A stretch of 64,000 nucleotides of DNA, taken from Pilosibacter fragilis (lineage in GTDB: Bacteria > Bacillota > Clostridia > Lachnospirales > Lachnospiraceae). Shown piece by piece: positions 8,414 to 16,626 of this stretch (within the stretch, counting starts at the first letter, position 1; each line of letters opens with the position of its first letter). The notes under the pieces are model-generated. The model saw only the letters and a list, made by a program, of their open reading frames with translations. It searched no databases and was not told where the DNA came from. A program made the translations under genes and the position numbers. The DNA lies in NCBI RefSeq assembly GCF_032490495.1, contig NZ_JAVYJB010000002.1, positions 186,001-250,000 of the forward strand, in the 5' to 3' direction.

Positions 8414-8455
8414 TTTTTGATGCCGGGCAACCTTGCACAGCCCGGCATCAAAAAG
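8414..8455 (-). terminator. Bidirectional-looking terminator after alaS
   Basis: An 11-bp perfect stem (TGATGCCGGGC at 8418-8428 with its complement at 8440-8450) is flanked by T on the left and A on the right, so it gives a U-tract on both strands. It ends alaS 31 bp after the stop. Confidence 0.9.
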
Positions 8456-8480
8456 GCTTGAAACAGCCTTAATTCTTAAC

Positions 8481-11135
8481 TTATTTTACCTGCTCAGAAA
8501 CGACTTCCGCAACCTTTATGAGTGCGTCCGCAACGCCTTCCGGATTCTTACCGCCGGCCTGCGCCATGTTCGGACGTCCGCCGCCGCCGCCACCTACAAG
8601 ACCTGCGATGGCCTTGATGAGGTTACCTGCGTGAGCGCCCTTCTTCTGGGCTTCGTCTGTCACAGCAGCCATAAGATTTACCTTGCCGTCAAGAACGGAT
8701 GCGATCACAACAACGCCTTCTCCGATCTTCTCCTTTAACTGGTCGCCTAAGTTTCTTAAGCCGTTCATGTCAACGCCGTCTGCGCGGACTGCAAGGACTT
8801 TCACGCCCTTCACTTCCTGAACCTGATCCATTACATCGCCCATTGCCTCTTTGGCAAGCTTGCTCTTTAACTTCTCGTTCTCGGAGTGGAGTGTCTTGAT
8901 CTCCTCCATCATGGACTCGATCTTTGTCTTTAAATCAGCCGGAGTGGACTTCGCTGCAGCTGCTGCCGCGTGAAGCTCCTGCTCTACATTCTCATAGTGA
9001 TGGATCAGGCCATCGGAGGTGAGTGCCTCGATACGTCTTACACCTGCTGCTACACCAGCCTCGGAAAGGATCTTGAAGCAGCTGATCTCGGAGGTATTCT
9101 TAACGTGGGTACCGCCGCAGAGCTCTGTGGAGAAGTCTCCCATTCTTACGACACGGACCTTATCGCCGTATTTCTCTCCGAAGAGCGCCATCGCGCCTGT
9201 CTTCTTTGCGTCCTCCAGACTCATAACATCTGTAACAACCGGAAGTGCCGCGCGGATCTCTTTATTTACAATAGCCTCAACTTCCTTGATCTCATCCTGG
9301 CTCATTGCAGAGAAGTGAGTGAAGTCGAAACGAAGTCTGTCTCTTGTCACAAGGGAACCAGCCTGCTCAACGTGTGTGCCGAGTACGGTTCTTAATGCCT
9401 TGTGGAGAAGGTGGGTCGCACTGTGGTTTCTTCCGATCAGGGAACGGTTCTCCTCATTTACCTTAAGAGTTACTGTCTCACCTGTCTGGAACATACCGCT
9501 TACCATATGTCCGATATGACCGATCTTTCCGCCCTGAAGGTGGATCGTATCTTCTACCTCGAACTTGCCGTTCGCACTCTCGATCACGCCGCGGTCACCG
9601 ACCTGACCGCCCATGGTTCCGTAGAATGGAGTCTCAGAGGTGATAACGCATGCTTTCTCACCGTCTGTCACCGCGTCTGCGATCTCATCCTCGCCTTCTT
9701 CATCAGCGGCAAGTCTTACGAGGGCTGTCACCTTGGACTCATCCTCAAGCTTGTCATATCCTGTGAAAGCGGATGTTAAGGATGCGTCGAGTTTCTGGTA
9801 GATATCGTCGCGTCCCATGTAGTTTGTGGTCTTTCTGGCACTTCTTGCAGTCTCTCTCTGAACCTGCATTGCCTTGTGGAAACCTTCTTCATCGACAGTG
9901 AGTCCCTTATCGTCGAGGATCTCCTTTGTTAAGTCGATCGGGAATCCGTAAGTATCGTAGAGCTTGAACGCATCCTCACCGGCAAGGACCTTTGTTCCCT
10001 TTGCTTCCATATCTTTTTCAAGATCAGCAAGGATCTCAAGACCTTTGTCGATGGTGTTGGCAAAACGCTCTTCCTCCTGGTCGATCACGCGGAGGATCAT
10101 ATCTTTCTTCTCCTCTAACTCCGGATAACCGTCCTTGGAGAGATCAATAACGACCTGTGCAAGCTTTGTCATGAAGTTTCCCTCGATGCCGAGGATACGT
10201 CCGTGACGTGCTGCTCTTCTTAAAAGTCTGCGGAATACATAACCTCTGCCCTCGTTGGACGGCATGATTCCGTCAGATGCCATAAATGTGCAGCTCTTTA
10301 CGTGGTCAGCGATAATACGGAGAGAAACGTCCTTCTTGTCGTCCTCCTCGTATCTGCAGTGTGCAAGAGCGCCTACCTCGTCCATCAGGGCACGGTTTGT
10401 ATCTACATCGAAAAGGGATGCCACATCCTGGCAGACAACAGCCAGTCTCTCGAGTCCCATACCTGTATCGATGTTCTTCTGGATCAGATCGGTGTAATTT
10501 CCGTGTCCGTCATTGTTGAACTGGGAGAATACGACATTCCATACTTCCATGAAACGGTCTCCCTCGCCACCCATAACGTCCTCCGGGCCTGTACCATACT
10601 TCTCTCCGCGGTCATAGTAGATCTCAGAGCACGGGCCGCACGGACCTGCGCCATGCTCCCAGAAGTTGTCTTCTTTGCCAAAACGGTAGATTCTCTCTTT
10701 CGGGATTCCGATCTCCTCGTTCCAGATGCGGAAAGCCTCATCATCGTCAAGGTAAACGGACGGATAGAGACGGTCTGCCGGGATTCCTACGCATTCGGTC
10801 AGGAACTCCCATGCCCAGTGGATCGCTTCTGTCTTGAAGTAATCGCCGAAGGAGAAGTTTCCCAACATTTCGAAGAATGTGCCGTGGCGGGCTGTCTTAC
10901 CGATATTTTCGATATCGCCGGTACGGATACATTTCTGGCATGTGGTGACTCTGCGCCTCGGTGGGATCTCCTGGCCTGTGAAGTACGGCTTTAACGGTGC
11001 CATACCGGAGTTGATCAAAAGTAAGCTGTTATCGTTGTGCGGAACGAGGGAGAAACTCTTCATCGCAAGATGTTCCTTGCTCTCGAAGAATTCAAGGAAC
11101 ATTCTCCTCAGTTCGTTTACACCATATTTCTGCAT
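8481..11135 (-). CDS. alaS: Alanyl-tRNA synthetase
   Basis: An 884-residue class II aminoacyl-tRNA synthetase that charges tRNA-Ala and clears mischarged Ser/Gly. The N-terminal catalytic domain shows MFLEFFESKEHLAMKSFSL, and the motif 2 region with FEMLGNFSFGDYFK. The central editing domain carries the zinc ligands HSATHLLHKAL and CGGTHV. The C-terminus has the glycine-rich C-Ala/DHHA1 segment with GGGGGGRPNMAQAGG. The length is normal. The ribosome binding site AGGAGG precedes the start, and a 40-residue ORF lies 15 bp upstream in the same transcript. I looked for a T-box leader and found none. Confidence 0.97.
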   Translation of the reverse strand: MQKYGVNELRRMFLEFFESKEHLAMKSFSLVPHNDNSLLLINSGMAPLKPYFTGQEIPPRRRVTTCQKCIRTGDIENIGKTARHGTFFEMLGNFSFGDYFKTEAIHWAWEFLTECVGIPADRLYPSVYLDDDEAFRIWNEEIGIPKERIYRFGKEDNFWEHGAGPCGPCSEIYYDRGEKYGTGPEDVMGGEGDRFMEVWNVVFSQFNNDGHGNYTDLIQKNIDTGMGLERLAVVCQDVASLFDVDTNRALMDEVGALAHCRYEEDDKKDVSLRIIADHVKSCTFMASDGIMPSNEGRGYVFRRLLRRAARHGRILGIEGNFMTKLAQVVIDLSKDGYPELEEKKDMILRVIDQEEERFANTIDKGLEILADLEKDMEAKGTKVLAGEDAFKLYDTYGFPIDLTKEILDDKGLTVDEEGFHKAMQVQRETARSARKTTNYMGRDDIYQKLDASLTSAFTGYDKLEDESKVTALVRLAADEEGEDEIADAVTDGEKACVITSETPFYGTMGGQVGDRGVIESANGKFEVEDTIHLQGGKIGHIGHMVSGMFQTGETVTLKVNEENRSLIGRNHSATHLLHKALRTVLGTHVEQAGSLVTRDRLRFDFTHFSAMSQDEIKEVEAIVNKEIRAALPVVTDVMSLEDAKKTGAMALFGEKYGDKVRVVRMGDFSTELCGGTHVKNTSEISCFKILSEAGVAAGVRRIEALTSDGLIHHYENVEQELHAAAAAAKSTPADLKTKIESMMEEIKTLHSENEKLKSKLAKEAMGDVMDQVQEVKGVKVLAVRADGVDMNGLRNLGDQLKEKIGEGVVVIASVLDGKVNLMAAVTDEAQKKGAHAGNLIKAIAGLVGGGGGGRPNMAQAGGKNPEGVADALIKVAEVVSEQVK

Positions 11136-11150
11136 GGTACTGCCTCCTGG

Positions 11151-11273
11151 TTACTGTTGTGTACTTTTTTTATCTCTGAATTTCTTACCCAGAACGATAC
11201 CCGCCAGGGCAACTGCGGCCAGAATCACAGCCTCTAAAGCTGTTGAAATACATGATGCGAAAAATGCGGACAT
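11151..11273 (-). CDS. Small membrane protein encoded just upstream of alaS
   Basis: A 40-residue ORF starting MSAFFASCISTALEAVIL. Residues about 9-29 form one hydrophobic helix (ALEAVILAAVALAGIVLG), followed by a basic, polar tail KKFRDKKSTQQ, so it should sit in the membrane with the tail inside. A strong AGGAGG ribosome binding site lies 7 bp upstream. The stop is 15 bp before the alaS start, and both are downstream of the promoter at 11419-11447, so the two genes are co-transcribed. I recall similar short ORFs before alaS in other Lachnospiraceae, but cannot verify it here. No function is known to me. Confidence 0.72.
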   Translation of the reverse strand: MSAFFASCISTALEAVILAAVALAGIVLGKKFRDKKSTQQ

Positions 11274-11418
11274 AAAAACGCCTCCTTCTCCGGCTGTCTA
11301 AAATTCAGACGCCTGTGTTTAAAATGACACATTTGTACAGTTTCTATTTATATTATTTTTTCGGGATCTGCCCATAAAGCCAGTGCGCCGGTCTTCTGCG
11401 CAGATTCTCATAACTTAT

Positions 11419-11447
11419 ACTATAATCGTTTCTCGTTCTGTTGGCAA
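11419..11447 (-). promoter_or_regulatory. Sigma-A promoter of the small ORF-alaS unit
   Basis: TTGCCA (11442-11447), 17-bp spacer, TATAGT (11419-11424) on the minus strand. The leader to the small ORF is about 140 nt. It has a short GTCTGAATTTTAGAC hairpin just before the ribosome binding site. The 305-bp gap 11274-11578 holds nothing else I recognise. Confidence 0.6.
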
Positions 11448-11578
11448 GATGTTTTTTCTGTTCCGTGGCATTCTGGTGGACCTTTTCTGCCGTCAAACGG
11501 CTTTTCTGTCACTTCTTCATAAGTGAAACCGGCGCATCTGAATTTTTTAGTGATTCAAATGTGCCGATGTGTCGTCTT

Positions 11579-12502
11579 TTAATTTTTCTCAGGCTCCAGG
11601 TAATCCCCATAATTTTCCAGCAGTTCATAGCATCGGTCCATCGTCACGCTCGCTGATGTGCGGACATACTCGATGCTCTGGGATGGTGTGCTGTTTGACT
11701 TCGCACTGGCTTTATCCGCCGCCAGGTCGCGCTTTCGAATCCACTCCACTTCTTCCCGGCGGAGCGCTTCCGCTGCACTCTCGTCCATCTCTTTATGGAT
11801 GCTTGAATAGATCAGGTTCAGCTCGCGGTCCCAGAGATTTCTCACATATTCCGCCGTCGCATACCGGGAGGTCTGACTCATCGTCTGATCATCCTGGTAC
11901 TTTTCCGCCTCAGTTCTAACCGCCTCAAGGCGCTCCTCCAGATCAGAACGTGTGTATTCGATCACAAGTTTTGCTTCCCCTGCATTTTCCGATGCTGTGC
12001 TGTCCGGTTCCAGCGGGGACTTGACCGTCTCTTCCACCGGTATCCCTGCCGCCTCGTCTGCGCCTCCGCTCACCGCCAGCTGATCATTATCCGCCAGTGA
12101 CAGGTCGCTGACCTCCGCATCGGGAGCTTCTGCCGCTGCGTTTTCTTTCGTCGCAGATTCTTTCATCCTTGTTTCAGTATCAGAAGCTTCTCCCCCATCT
12201 TCCGGTCCCCGGCTGGCTTTTGCATCCGCGTGATACAGGGCGATCCCATTATCGGCAGGGCCGCACGCCGGAGCTGGCGCATTCTGGGCTGCCGGGGTAT
12301 TTTCTGCCACCTTCATCCGATTCTCTGTCATATAGGGATTCCCGGAATTTCCCGCATCCGGCTGCATGGCATCCGCCTCGAAACCGACGACAGCCGCGGT
12401 ATTCACCCCATGGGAAGAAACAAATTTTTCCATTTCCCATGTGGCGGATACCCCGGCCATCAGGATTCCAATAATTATCAACCATATTCTGCGTCTGCTC
12501 AT
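11579..12502 (-). CDS. Membrane-anchored LprI/DUF1311-like protein
   Basis: A 307-residue protein with an N-terminal membrane anchor (RRIWLIIIGILMAGVSA, residues 3-19) and a long low-complexity Ala/Glu/Asp/Pro linker (about 50-180). The C-terminal helical domain (about 180-300) contains LWDRELNLIYSSIHKEM, EVEWIRKRDLAADKA and TMDRCYELLENYGDYL. This pattern (LW..ELN.iY, .W...RD.., t..R...L..Y) is that of the LprI N-terminal/DUF1311 family, named for a mycobacterial lysozyme inhibitor. The ribosome binding site GAGGG is 5 bp from the ATG. It should face outside the membrane. Lysozyme inhibition is a family association only, and this clade could do something else. Confidence 0.65.
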   Translation of the reverse strand: MSRRRIWLIIIGILMAGVSATWEMEKFVSSHGVNTAAVVGFEADAMQPDAGNSGNPYMTENRMKVAENTPAAQNAPAPACGPADNGIALYHADAKASRGPEDGGEASDTETRMKESATKENAAAEAPDAEVSDLSLADNDQLAVSGGADEAAGIPVEETVKSPLEPDSTASENAGEAKLVIEYTRSDLEERLEAVRTEAEKYQDDQTMSQTSRYATAEYVRNLWDRELNLIYSSIHKEMDESAAEALRREEVEWIRKRDLAADKASAKSNSTPSQSIEYVRTSASVTMDRCYELLENYGDYLEPEKN

Positions 12503-12634
12503 ATGTGCCCTCTCGATTTTTCAGGTAACTTTTGTTCTACTAAAAAGATACCATATCGTGAGATCTTTGTGAACAAAAAACGCAAATTAGTAATACATTG
12601 TAAGACTTTTGTAAAAAACAGCGTAGCTGCCTTT

Positions 12635-13114
12635 TTAGTTACTAAGCCCCGTATCCACCAACAGATCCCCACCATCCGCAGCGCTGGTGGCCAGGCGGTC
12701 ACAGCGCTCGTTTCCGGGATGACCGTCATGGCCCTTGACCCAGTGGAACGTCACTTTATGCGGGTTCATCGCGACGAGCAGCCGTTTCCAGAGGTCCGAA
12801 TTTTTTACCGGTCCCGTCTTAGGGCGGACCCAGTTATGCTTAACCCAGCCGTCGATCCATTTCTGGTTGAAAGCGTCCACGAGATATTTCGAATCGGAAT
12901 AAAGGTCTACCTCACAGGACCGGTTTAACGCTTCAAGTCCCACGATCGCTGCCATAAGTTCCATCCGGTTATTGGTTGTCCGCACATATCCCGCGGACAA
13001 TTCCTTTTCGTGGAGAGTCCCATTTTTATCAATAAACTGGAGCACCGCTCCGTATCCGCCCGGCCCGTCTGGATTTCCGCGGGCCGCTCCGTCCGTATAA
13101 AGTGTTACTTTCAT
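12635..13114 (-). CDS. rnhA: Ribonuclease HI
   Basis: A 159-residue type 1 RNase H that cuts the RNA strand of RNA-DNA hybrids. The four catalytic acids are all visible: Asp8 in YTDGAARGNPDGPGG, Glu in NNRMELMAAI, Asp in LYSDSKYLVDAF, and the last Asp in GHPGNERCDRLA. The basic-handle region KWIDGWVKHNW is present, as in the E. coli form. It is followed by an AT-rich gap and then the LprI-like gene on the same strand. The spacing of the ribosome binding site (GAGAGGAA) to the ATG is rather long at about 14 bp. Confidence 0.95.
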   Translation of the reverse strand: MKVTLYTDGAARGNPDGPGGYGAVLQFIDKNGTLHEKELSAGYVRTTNNRMELMAAIVGLEALNRSCEVDLYSDSKYLVDAFNQKWIDGWVKHNWVRPKTGPVKNSDLWKRLLVAMNPHKVTFHWVKGHDGHPGNERCDRLATSAADGGDLLVDTGLSN

Positions 13115-13184
13115 GTCTATTTTGTAATTCCTCTCAGATGTCTTATTTTATATGATTCCGGAATTCAGACGGCCCAAGCCGCAG

Positions 13185-14786
13185 TTACAGATCCCACTTC
13201 TCGCAGAGCGCGTTGACCTCTGCCGTAAATTTCTTGATATCCTTGTTCGCGCAGTCGCGGTTCTTCTGGATGATCCGCATCAGGCGCTCGCCTGCAGCCA
13301 CAAGAAGAGCAAAGATGGACTTATTCTCCTTCTGTCTCGCTGTCTCCTTCTGGATTGGAATACCGACGGTCTGTTTGAGCCACGCACCCGCGGCAAGGTC
13401 AAACTCTGATCCCGAGAACGGTGCGTCCGCCACAAGATCGTAGTCCGAGCGCAGGAGGTTCGCGAACTTCGTGCATACGAGATCGTCTCCGTGTACCATA
13501 AACACACGGTCCGGTTTCTTCTTAAAGGCGTTGATCCAGGTGAGAAGTCCTTCCCTGTCCGCATGACCGGAAAGTCCGTCCAGGCACACGATCTCCGCTT
13601 CTACATCGATGGTCTCACCGAATAGTTTTACGACTTCCGCCCCCTCAATGAGGCTCCTTCCCAGAGTTCCGACAGCCTGGTATCCGGCGAACACGATCGT
13701 ACACTCCTGTCTCCAGAGATTATGTTTTAAGTGGTGGCGGATTCGTCCGGCATCACACATACCCGCCGCGGAGATAATGACCTTCGGCTCGGAGTCGAAG
13801 TTGATCGCCTTGGAATCGTCGCTGCTGACGGAAAGATTTAATCCCGGGAATGCGATCGGGTTGATTCCCCTGTTCACAAGATCCATCGCCTCCTCGTCAA
13901 AGCACTCGGAAATGTTCTTATTGAACACATGGGTCGCCTCGACGGCCAGCGGGCTGTCCACATAGACCGGGAATCCGTCATGTCCGGTGACAAGGCCCTC
14001 TTCCTTGATCTTACGGATAAAGTAGAGGATCTCCTGGGTCCTGCCCACTGCAAAGGCCGGGATCACAACGTTTCCGTGACGGTCCAGGGTCCTCTGGATG
14101 ATCTTCGCGAACTCCTCGATATGCTCGTGGGTCCGGTCGTGGGAACGGTCACCGTAGGTACACTCCATTACCACATAGTCGGCCTCATCCGTGTACTGCG
14201 GATCCTTGATCAGAGGTTTGTTCTTGTTCCCGATATCACCAGAGAAAACAATCTTCTTCTGTACGCCGTCCTCATCGATCCAGACTTCAATGGATGCGGA
14301 TCCAAGCAGGTGTCCCACATCCGTAAACCGTACTTTCAATCCGTCGCAGATCGTCAGGATATCACCATAATGGCATGGCACGAAATGCTTTAAAACGCCT
14401 TCCGCGTCGTTTACCGTGTAGAGCGCCTGGACCTCCGGGTTTCCGGCACGTCTTGCCTTTCTGTTCTTCCACTCAGCCTCCATTTCCTGGATGTGAGCAC
14501 TGTCTTTCAACATAATGTTGCAGAGATCGCAGGTGGCCTGTGTGGCGAATATCTGCCCCTTAAAGCCCTTCGCATAGATCAGTGGAAGCAGGCCTGTGTG
14601 ATCGATGTGGGCGTGGGTGATAAAGATGTAGTCCACATCGGAGAACGGGATCGGAAGCTCCGCGTTCTCATAGACGTTTCCGCCCTGTTCCATACCGTAA
14701 TCAACAAGAATGTTCTTTCCCGCCGCATTCAGATAATGACAGCTTCCAGTCACTTCATGATCTGCACCGATAAATGTCAGTTTCAT
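13185..14786 (-). CDS. Beta-CASP metallo-beta-lactamase-fold RNA nuclease-like protein
   Basis: A 533-residue metallohydrolase with the HxHxDH zinc signature (ITHAHIDHTGLLPLI near residue 57-71). Further metal ligands are seen in FTDVGHLLGSAS, FSGDIGN and a C-terminal LSGHADREGL. The segment between is the beta-CASP insert, with CTYGDRSHD, IPAFAVGRTQEILYFI and IISAAGMCDAGRI. This is the architecture of CPSF73/YSH1-type RNA exo/endonucleases. About 60 C-terminal residues (helical, basic) are extra. AAAGGAGG lies 8 bp upstream. It is not RNase J, which is longer and has a different C-terminal domain. The likely role is RNA processing or decay. Confidence 0.85.
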   Translation of the reverse strand: MKLTFIGADHEVTGSCHYLNAAGKNILVDYGMEQGGNVYENAELPIPFSDVDYIFITHAHIDHTGLLPLIYAKGFKGQIFATQATCDLCNIMLKDSAHIQEMEAEWKNRKARRAGNPEVQALYTVNDAEGVLKHFVPCHYGDILTICDGLKVRFTDVGHLLGSASIEVWIDEDGVQKKIVFSGDIGNKNKPLIKDPQYTDEADYVVMECTYGDRSHDRTHEHIEEFAKIIQRTLDRHGNVVIPAFAVGRTQEILYFIRKIKEEGLVTGHDGFPVYVDSPLAVEATHVFNKNISECFDEEAMDLVNRGINPIAFPGLNLSVSSDDSKAINFDSEPKVIISAAGMCDAGRIRHHLKHNLWRQECTIVFAGYQAVGTLGRSLIEGAEVVKLFGETIDVEAEIVCLDGLSGHADREGLLTWINAFKKKPDRVFMVHGDDLVCTKFANLLRSDYDLVADAPFSGSEFDLAAGAWLKQTVGIPIQKETARQKENKSIFALLVAAGERLMRIIQKNRDCANKDIKKFTAEVNALCEKWDL

Positions 14787-15030
14787 GGAACTCCTCCTTT
14801 CGCGGCGAAATCTGGAAACTCATGCAAACATCCTATTCCTGTGGTCGATATACAGAAATATCCATTTTTCCCAACCGGGCAGTGTCCGCAACCCTTTTCA
14901 CGTTCACCGCGGATTTTATCCTTCAGGTTTCTGCCGCAAATACTGTAATTTCAGCATCGTTTTGCAAAATTCGATGAAAATCTTCATTTTTGCAAATCAG
15001 CTGTATTATTTGCATCTATTATAGCAAATT

Positions 15031-16503
15031 TCAGATAATTATGCAAATCATTCCGCCATTACTGTCATTAATAATTTTCTGCAGCGTATCCTGAAGTTTC
15101 ATCTGACAGTCCTCCGTCATCTGGGAGATCTTCGCCTGCATGCCGTCCTCAACGATCTGTTCCACGGACTTTCCGAAGATATTCGTATCCCAGACACCTT
15201 CCTCCGTCGCTTCCCCGTCCTTTATGTACGCGATCAAGTCCTTCGCCTGCTGCTCGTTCCCGACGATCGGCGCGATCTCCGTCTCGATCCTGGCCTTTAT
15301 GAGATTGATGGAGGGTGCCTGGGCATGGATCTTCACACCGTACTTGCTGCCATGGCGGATCAGCTCCGGCTCATCTAAGGAGATCTCCGTCTTATCCGGC
15401 AGGACGATTCCGTAGCCCTTCTGGCGCACCTCCACCAGGGCGTTTCTCACCTTCTCGTACTCTTCCTTCATCCCGGCAGATTCCTTTAAGATTTTAAACA
15501 GGCTGTACTCATCCCGCACCGTCAGGCCGGAAATATCGCTTAAGACCTCAAAGTATGCCGCCTCATCCACCAAGACCCGGATCGTCACCCGGCCGCTCGC
15601 AAGATCCAGCTCATCCGCGATCAGTTTTTTCACTGCCTGATCTGTTTCCGGCACAGCCTCCTTCGGCACGTCCTTCATCTGGACGGATCTCTTCAGGAGT
15701 TTTCCCGCCTCCATGATCAAACCTGCCTTTAACGCATGATCATCCGGCAGGATCTCCACCCATTTCGGGATCTCAAAGTCGAGCTCTGTCACCGGGAACT
15801 CCAGGAGCACGGTGCCCAATATCTCCTCGATGTCTTCTCGCTTTAGCTGTTCACAGTTTGCCGCCCGCACCGGGACCCCGTACTGGTTTTCCATCTTTAA
15901 CGCCAGGGCTTTCGTCTCCGCCGCATAGGGTCTTGTAGAGTTTAACAGGATCAGGAACGGTTTTCCGATCTCCTTCAACTCCGAGATCGTCTGCTCCTCC
16001 GCCTCCTTAAAATCATCCCTGGAGAGTTCCCCGAAGCTGCCATCGCAGGCCACAACGATCCCGATGGTGGAATGGTCCCGGATCACCTTTCTCGTACCAA
16101 TTTCCGCCGCCTGGGTGAAGGGGATCTCATAATCGTACCAGGGCGTCTTCACGAGACGTTCCTCCCCGTTTTCCGTATGTCCCGCAGCACCTTCCACCAT
16201 AAAACCCACACAGTCGATGAGCCGCACCTTCGCCCGGATCCCCTCCGCAAGCTCCAGCTCCGCCGCCTCCTTCGGGATAAACTTCGGCTCCGTGGTCATG
16301 ATCGTCTTCCCCGCAGCACTCTGGGGAAGCTCATCCCTGGTCTGGGCCTTTTTCTGTCCGTCCGGGAGGTTCGGGAGCACAAGAAGCTCCATAAACCGCT
16401 TGATAAATGTGGATTTCCCAGTGCGCACAGGTCCTACAACACCCACATAGATCTCTCCGCCCGTCCTCGCCTCGATATCCTTGTATACATGGAAATGATC
16501 CAT
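15031..16503 (-). CDS. spoIVA: Stage IV sporulation protein A, spore coat morphogenetic ATPase
   Basis: A 490-residue cytoskeletal ATPase that polymerises on the outer forespore membrane and anchors the coat and cortex. The N-terminus shows the Walker A loop VGVVGPVRTGKSTFIKRFM and the RLIDCVGFMVEGAAGH segment, and the C-terminus the typical membrane-targeting tail ending GGMICIII. The start MDHFHVYKD at 16503 has GAGGGGG 10 bp upstream. An in-frame start 18 bp earlier would lie inside the hairpin. The promoter at 16532-16560 matches the mother-cell factor sigma-E, which controls spoIVA in known sporeformers. This gene is direct evidence that the lineage is or was spore-forming. Confidence 0.96.
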   Translation of the reverse strand: MDHFHVYKDIEARTGGEIYVGVVGPVRTGKSTFIKRFMELLVLPNLPDGQKKAQTRDELPQSAAGKTIMTTEPKFIPKEAAELELAEGIRAKVRLIDCVGFMVEGAAGHTENGEERLVKTPWYDYEIPFTQAAEIGTRKVIRDHSTIGIVVACDGSFGELSRDDFKEAEEQTISELKEIGKPFLILLNSTRPYAAETKALALKMENQYGVPVRAANCEQLKREDIEEILGTVLLEFPVTELDFEIPKWVEILPDDHALKAGLIMEAGKLLKRSVQMKDVPKEAVPETDQAVKKLIADELDLASGRVTIRVLVDEAAYFEVLSDISGLTVRDEYSLFKILKESAGMKEEYEKVRNALVEVRQKGYGIVLPDKTEISLDEPELIRHGSKYGVKIHAQAPSINLIKARIETEIAPIVGNEQQAKDLIAYIKDGEATEEGVWDTNIFGKSVEQIVEDGMQAKISQMTEDCQMKLQDTLQKIINDSNGGMICIII

Positions 16504-16510
16504 AAAAATA

Positions 16511-16549
16511 CCCCCTCGCATATACTGTTGCAGTGTATGCGCGAGGGGG
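16511..16549 (-). terminator. Hairpin between gpsA and spoIVA, likely gpsA terminator
   Basis: CCCCCTCGCATATACTG (16511-16527) pairs with 16531-16549 with a 2-nt bulge, and is followed on the minus strand by TATTTTTATGG. The U-rich end runs into the spoIVA start codon. It fits a terminator for gpsA. In a transcript that started upstream of it, the stem would also hide the spoIVA ribosome binding site. Confidence 0.7.
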
Positions 16550-16560
16550 ACATTTTATAC
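16532..16560 (-). promoter_or_regulatory. Sigma-E-type sporulation promoter of spoIVA
   Basis: GTATAAA (16554-16560), 14-bp spacer and CATACACT (16532-16539) on the minus strand. The -10 agrees fully with the known CATACAnT sigma-E consensus, and the -35 and spacing fit well. The -10 lies within the right arm of the gpsA-side hairpin. Confidence 0.75.
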
Positions 16561-16626
16561 CGGCAGAGCCTTTTCTTACGCCGCAGTACGGAAAAATACA
16601 GGCTGCTGCAAGGCTTGTTCTGACTT

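Noticed and set aside
11274..11440. T-box riboswitch before alaS
   Set aside because: No AGGGTGGnACCGCG-type T-box sequence or matching stem was found in the leader on the minus strand.
12637..12647. TTAGTTACTAA as a further metal operator
   Set aside because: It lies at the 3' end of rnhA, has a different spacing and is single; most likely chance.
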